The notes under the pieces: model-generated
Database searches by the model: none
The model's input: only the letters and a program-made list of their open reading frames with translations
Told to the model about the DNA's origin: nothing
Origin: Cloacimonetes bacterium UBA5456
GTDB taxonomy: Bacteria; Cloacimonadota; Cloacimonadia; Cloacimonadales; Cloacimonadaceae
Assembly: GCA_002427325.1 (NCBI GenBank)
Contig: DIQS01000070.1
Location: 72,172-80,242, forward strand
Reading direction: 5' to 3'
DNA: 8,071 nucleotides
Position numbers and translations under genes: made by a program
Shown here: in pieces, positions 8,010 through 8,071 of the stretch
How the letters are laid out: each line of letters starts with the position of its first letter
Numbering within the stretch: position 1 is the stretch's first letter

Positions 8010-8071
8010 TCTTCATTCACATTGAGCCTTAATTTTTCACTTTTTTAACACAACTATACACTTATAAAAGA

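Larger units (their letters stand above)
7881..8014. repeat. Cluster of degenerate TTAGCYACGRRG repeats in both orientations
   Basis: Related short units occur at 7881-7891 (TTAGCTACGAG), 7941-7952 (TTAGCCACGAAG), 7953-7962 (AAGCTACGAG) and 7967-7978 (TTAGCTACGGGG), with a reverse-complement copy at 8000-8014 (CCCCGTGGCTTCTTC). A further perfect 6-base hairpin, GTGGCT/AGCCAC with a 5-base loop, lies at 7932-7948. The pattern resembles decayed palindromic intergenic repeats of the REP or small MITE kind. No open reading frame of note is present and no transposase is nearby. The family is not one I can name. Confidence 0.6.

Noticed and set aside
8040..8071. Promoter for a gene beyond the window (TATAAA at 8063-8068)
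   Set aside because: There is a fair -10-like hexamer but no -35 box at proper spacing, the DNA is generally A/T-rich, and the downstream gene is not visible.

Overview
The window is dominated by three tightly packed plus-strand genes: a cardiolipin synthase (cls) and a pair encoding an AddA/AddB-type helicase-nuclease for double-strand break repair. They are spaced like one transcription unit. Eleven bases separate cls from the addB-like gene, and the addB-like and addA genes overlap by four bases (ATGA). Short non-coding flanks lie at both ends.

Layout. Bases 1-224 are an A/T-rich leader with a small inverted repeat and only weak promoter-like elements. Bases 225-1790 encode a membrane cardiolipin synthase with two intact HKD motifs, starting at a GTG behind a near-perfect Shine-Dalgarno sequence. 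Bases 1802-4609 encode an AddB-like subunit: a degenerate helicase fold without a Walker A motif, followed by an intact PD-(D/E)XK nuclease. Bases 4606-7884 encode an AddA-like subunit with a complete set of UvrD/RecB superfamily 1 helicase motifs and its own C-terminal PD-(D/E)XK nuclease. Bases 7885-8071 are non-coding and hold a cluster of degenerate, partly palindromic repeats that can fold into competing hairpins, then a T-rich and A/T-rich tail.

How the genes work together. AddA and AddB homologues form a heterodimer that unwinds and resects broken DNA ends, with each subunit's nuclease cutting one strand, so that RecA can load. Cardiolipin synthase is a lipid enzyme with no known role in that reaction; its place upstream is probably co-transcription rather than shared function. 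The most notable molecular point is that the AddB-like protein keeps the nuclease catalytic residues but lacks the C-terminal cysteine triplet that, with one upstream cysteine, holds the iron-sulfur cluster in Bacillus-type AddB.

Organism. The genome is bacterial with moderate G+C. Strong canonical Shine-Dalgarno sites argue against typical Bacteroidota, although the AddB type (N-terminal FPTR motif, no Walker A) resembles the divergent AddB forms outside Firmicutes. An uncultured phylum such as Cloacimonadota is a guess from protein flavour and intergenic repeats, not something the sequence proves. I see no RNA gene, CRISPR array, insertion sequence or phage gene. Apart from the points listed as findings, the region looks like ordinary chromosomal housekeeping DNA, and I see no convincing undescribed multi-gene system.
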